Source: an uncultured Lachnospiraceae bacterium (GTDB lineage Bacteria > Bacillota > Clostridia > Lachnospirales > Lachnospiraceae). Taken from it: a stretch of DNA of 64,000 nt. Shown here piece after piece: positions 61,833 to 64,000 of this stretch. A program made the translations under genes and the position numbers. The notes beneath the pieces are model-generated. The model saw nothing but the letters and a program-made list of their open reading frames with translations. It ran no database searches and was not told the origin of the DNA. The stretch is from positions 49,662-113,661 of the forward strand of contig CAJUHJ010000009.1 in assembly GCA_910586355.1 (NCBI GenBank), written 5' to 3'. Position 1 is the first letter of the stretch; every line of letters begins with the position of its first letter.

Positions 61833-61833
61833 C

Positions 61834-62772
61834 CTAAATTTCAGATTCCCCCAAAAGCTCCAAAAACTTCCCGATTTCCTTCCAGGCAAGCCTGGATTCC
61901 GGCATATGCTGCATTGCCATCTGAAATACATGGAACATGCCTTCATATACGTGCAGACGGACCTTCACACCTTGTTCTTTTGCCTTCTTTGCTACCAATT
62001 CAGAATCGCTTAATAACATTTCATAAGATCCTGTCTGTATCAGCATCGGAGGAAATCCGGTAAAGTCTCCAAACAAGGGCGAAATATATGGATTTTTTGG
62101 ATTTTCTAATCCAACATATTCTCTATTATAAATCATACTGTCTTTTGTCCTGCCAAACAAAGGATCTTTCTCATAATTTGTTTGATAAGATTCTCCTGAT
62201 GCCGTCATATCCGTCCATGGAGACATTGCAATAATCCCTCTGGGGAGCGGCTCACCGCGATCCTTTAAATACATTACAAGAGCAAGCGCAAGACCGCCTC
62301 CGGCGGAGTCTCCAGCCAAAAATATTTTGTCTCCTTCATACCCTTTTAAAAGCAGCCAATGATAGGCGCTCACAGCATCTTCTAACGCTGCCGGATAAGG
62401 ATGTTTTGGCGCCACACGATAATCAATCGAAAGGACAGGCATACCATCTCCAAGCTCACTATAAGCAACAGCAAAATTGCGGTATGCGTTGCGCATTGCG
62501 CCAATATAACCTCCTCCATGAAGCTGAAGTAACACTCTTTTGGAATTCTTTGTTTTCGCTGTCAGCCATTCCATTGTAAATTCTTCCATTTGAATCTCTG
62601 TCAATAAAAATCCATCTGGAACACTCCATGGAGGTTCTGTCAACTTTTTGCGAAACTCACCATTTTTAAATTTTTTTCCTATTAAAAGGTCAGACGTAAA
62701 ATGCGCAATTAGTTCCCGCACTATCGCTCCCTGCGCGCTTACTTCCTGTTCTTTTTTCTCTTTATGCGCCAT
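61834..62772 (-). CDS. Alpha/beta hydrolase, HSL-type esterase
   Basis: A 312-residue esterase of the hormone-sensitive-lipase family. HGGGY (~84-88) forms the oxyanion hole, GDSAGGG (Ser ~154) the nucleophile, and the C-terminal SDSELV and FHVFQ hold the acid and His of the triad. No signal peptide. It lies 12 bases after the zinc-ribbon membrane protein gene, with which it forms a unit. Substrate unknown. Confidence 0.92.
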   Translation of the reverse strand: MAHKEKKEQEVSAQGAIVRELIAHFTSDLLIGKKFKNGEFRKKLTEPPWSVPDGFLLTEIQMEEFTMEWLTAKTKNSKRVLLQLHGGGYIGAMRNAYRNFAVAYSELGDGMPVLSIDYRVAPKHPYPAALEDAVSAYHWLLLKGYEGDKIFLAGDSAGGGLALALVMYLKDRGEPLPRGIIAMSPWTDMTASGESYQTNYEKDPLFGRTKDSMIYNREYVGLENPKNPYISPLFGDFTGFPPMLIQTGSYEMLLSDSELVAKKAKEQGVKVRLHVYEGMFHVFQMAMQHMPESRLAWKEIGKFLELLGESEI

Positions 62773-62784
62773 ATCTTCCCCTTA

Positions 62785-63453
62785 TTATCTTACATGAAAA
62801 CGTCGTTTTAATTCACTTCTGGCACGTCTGTCACCTATAATCAAAGTACCAAGAAATAATAAAACAGATACAGCAAATGCAAACCAGCTGATAAAACTTT
62901 CTGTGACAATATCCATCCATATTAAAACAAGCGGCAGCATACTTAAAAAAATCATAGAAATCTCTAACATAATATAACTTTGCCAATTTCGACGATTTAA
63001 AAACATAACAAATAAAATTGCTACATCTACAAACAATAATCCTCCTGGTAAAACGAAATTGACAGACCAGCCATGATATCCAATTACATAATCAATGAGT
63101 ATCACATAGATAATCCCGGCAAAGGTTAAAAGTAAAAATTTAGACCGATATCCAGCATTATCATTTAAAATTGCAAATCTTGCAATAAAATAAAGATAGG
63201 CAAATCCTGCTCCACAAATTACGCTCCACCATATTCCTTGAAAATATTTATAATTTATATATACCAAAAGCACTTCCATAAGAATTGCAGTAAATAAAAA
63301 AATCCGAACGACCAGATTTAATTTTCTTACCCAAAACCGTATATCTGGATAAGCATTTTCCATTTGCTCTTCTTGTTCAATTACACATTTACACAAAGGA
63401 CATATTTGTGTATTATCTAAAATTCTCACATTACATTGTCTGCATCTACCCAT
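62785..63453 (-). CDS. Zinc-ribbon membrane protein, DUF6320-like
   Basis: A 222-residue protein with a Cys4 zinc ribbon at the N-terminus (CRQCNVR and CPLCKC, residues 4-24) and six membrane helices (~50-210). It resembles the DUF6320 group often found next to alpha/beta hydrolases. The ATG at 63453 has GAGGG upstream; a TTG 15 bases earlier is less likely. Function unknown. Confidence 0.8.
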   Translation of the reverse strand: MGRCRQCNVRILDNTQICPLCKCVIEQEEQMENAYPDIRFWVRKLNLVVRIFLFTAILMEVLLVYINYKYFQGIWWSVICGAGFAYLYFIARFAILNDNAGYRSKFLLLTFAGIIYVILIDYVIGYHGWSVNFVLPGGLLFVDVAILFVMFLNRRNWQSYIMLEISMIFLSMLPLVLIWMDIVTESFISWFAFAVSVLLFLGTLIIGDRRARSELKRRFHVR

Positions 63454-63491
63454 ATTGTTTTCCCTCAATACCGCTATTTTTATTACACAAT

Positions 63492-63520
63492 ATCTTATCC
63501 CAGTCCTATTAAGAATTCAA
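63492..63520 (-). promoter_or_regulatory. Promoter of the zinc-ribbon/esterase pair
   Basis: -35 TTGAAT (63515-63520), 17-base spacer, -10 TAAGAT (63492-63497), just before the start at 63453. Confidence 0.5.
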
Positions 63521-63570
63521 CATATATTCTGCTATAAATTTATTAAAATTATAAAATAATACGAATCCAT

Positions 63571-63599
63571 TTGTATATTTCTATAAATAATGGTAAAAT
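63571..63599 (+). promoter_or_regulatory. Promoter of the 51-residue membrane protein gene
   Basis: -35 TTGTAT (63571-63576), 17-base spacer, -10 TAAAAT (63594-63599), 27 bases before the ATG. Confidence 0.65.
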
Positions 63600-63626
63600 A
63601 AAAATACTATATCTAGGAGGACATTT

Positions 63627-63782
63627 ATGATGGATGAAAAAGTCTATAAAACAATCGGTTTTTCCGGAGCTGCCAACCTTGTCATTGGAATCTGTATTCT
63701 TGTAACAGGAATTACTTCCGGAATACTTCTTATTTTGAATGGTTCTAAACTCTTAAAAAGTAAACATCGAATTCTTCTTTAA
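63627..63782 (+). CDS. Small 51-residue membrane protein
   Basis: A short gene with all the signals of expression: promoter, AGGAGG site seven bases before the ATG, and a terminator. The peptide starts MMDEKVYKTIGFSG, has a long hydrophobic core (NLVIGICILVTGITSGILLI) that could span the membrane once or as a hairpin, and a basic tail (KLLKSKHRILL). No family is recognised. Confidence 0.75.
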   Translation: MMDEKVYKTIGFSGAANLVIGICILVTGITSGILLILNGSKLLKSKHRILL

Positions 63783-63800
63783 TTCTGAAACAAATGAAAG

Positions 63801-63847
63801 AAAATGTGTGTGAATACTTACTCAACAGATTCACACACATTTTTTTA
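63801..63847 (+). terminator. Bidirectional terminator between the small gene and tRNA-Trp
   Basis: A 14-bp stem around AATGTGTGTGAAT/ATTCACACACATT with a 13-base loop and a long T-run on the plus strand; on the minus strand a TTTT run follows, so it can end the rRNA-tRNA transcript too. Confidence 0.85.
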
Positions 63848-63855
63848 TCTTCCAA

Positions 63856-63928
63856 CAGGGGCAGAAGGACTTGAACCCTCGACATTAGGTTTTGGAGACC
63901 TACGTTCTACCAACTGAACTATACCCCT
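63856..63928 (-). tRNA. tRNA-Trp (CCA anticodon)
   Basis: A 73-base tRNA. Acceptor AGGGGTA/TGCCCCT, D-loop AGTTGGTAGA, anticodon stem TAGGT/ACCTA with loop CTCCAAA and anticodon CCA, T-loop GTTCAAGTC, discriminator G. CCA is not encoded. It lies 58 bases after the 23S rRNA end on the same strand. Confidence 0.95.
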
Positions 63929-63986
63929 CTATCCATTTTATTATATACCCTCAAAACCCCATACAGAACAATTCCCATCCTTCTTC

Positions 63987-64000
63987 GGTCAAGCCCTCGA
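63987..64000 (-). rRNA. 23S rRNA, extreme 3' end
   Basis: The last bases, read on the minus strand TCGAGGGCTTGACC, match the conserved 3' end of Firmicutes 23S rRNA (ATCGAGGxCTTxACC), whose final part pairs with the 5' end. The rest of the gene is beyond the right edge. No 5S gene fits between it and tRNA-Trp. Confidence 0.65.

Noticed and set aside
1..64000. CRISPR array, prophage, complete insertion sequence, origin of replication
   Set aside because: No regularly spaced direct repeats with unique spacers, phage genes, terminal inverted repeats around a transposase, or DnaA-box clusters were noticed.

Overview
The window looks like chromosome of a spore-forming, anaerobic Gram-positive Clostridia, most likely family Lachnospiraceae. 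The support is the moderately AT-rich base composition, strong AGGAGG-type ribosome binding sites and sigma-A promoters, spoVAD-spoVAE, a class B sortase with a PQTGD-anchored substrate, AddB, ClpC/RadA, and a non-fused pair for the last two purine steps. No species is claimed. No prophage, CRISPR array or complete insertion sequence was seen.

Layout. 1-5.2 kb: start of addB (cut by the left edge), an unknown small protein, and two multi-spanning membrane proteins with their own promoter. 5.2-14.9 kb: ackA with an AIM24 protein, the divergent tmcAL, then a run on the minus strand of mglBAC, a small membrane protein, a PurO-type IMP cyclohydrolase and a stand-alone AICAR formyltransferase. 14.9-25.2 kb: a tightly packed housekeeping operon (thioesterase, Xaa-Pro peptidase, polA, a coaE/FtsA-like in-frame fusion, a metallo-beta-lactamase-fold hydrolase, an ACT protein, a DUF711 protein). 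25.3-34.4 kb: a secreted cell-wall amidase, a BceAB-like ABC transporter, an Rpn-type nuclease/transposase gene, lrgAB co-translated with a BceRS-like two-component system, mscS and rimM. 34.5-41.9 kb: an Ig-like secreted protein, guaB, a PAP2 phosphatase, an Asn/Asp-rich lipoprotein, spoVAD-spoVAE and ilvE. 42-51.6 kb: tRNA-Leu, a decayed BspA-like surface-protein gene, a chemoreceptor, a 1743-residue adhesin and its sortase. 51.6-55.5 kb: an agr-like sensor and LytTR regulator with an ABC exporter. 55.5-64 kb: radA, an unknown protein, clpC, a cohesin-domain membrane protein, an esterase with a zinc-ribbon membrane partner, a 51-residue membrane protein, tRNA-Trp and the very 3' end of a 23S rRNA gene.

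How parts work together. Acetate metabolism (AckA) sits back to back with TmcAL, which uses acetate to modify tRNA. The chemoreceptor, adhesin and sortase probably form one transcription unit. The agr-like two-component system is followed by three direct repeats at about 21-bp spacing just before the ABC exporter genes; this is the arrangement expected of a LytTR operator, so the sensor-regulator pair probably drives that exporter. The BceRS-like pair is overlapped or tightly coupled to lrgAB, while the transporter expected to be its partner lies beyond an Rpn gene. No wholly new system is claimed. The best candidates for follow-up are the coaE/FtsA-like fusion with an internal start, the LytTR repeat operator, the two-component/lrgAB coupling, and the cohesin-clpC operon with its repeat-rich leader.
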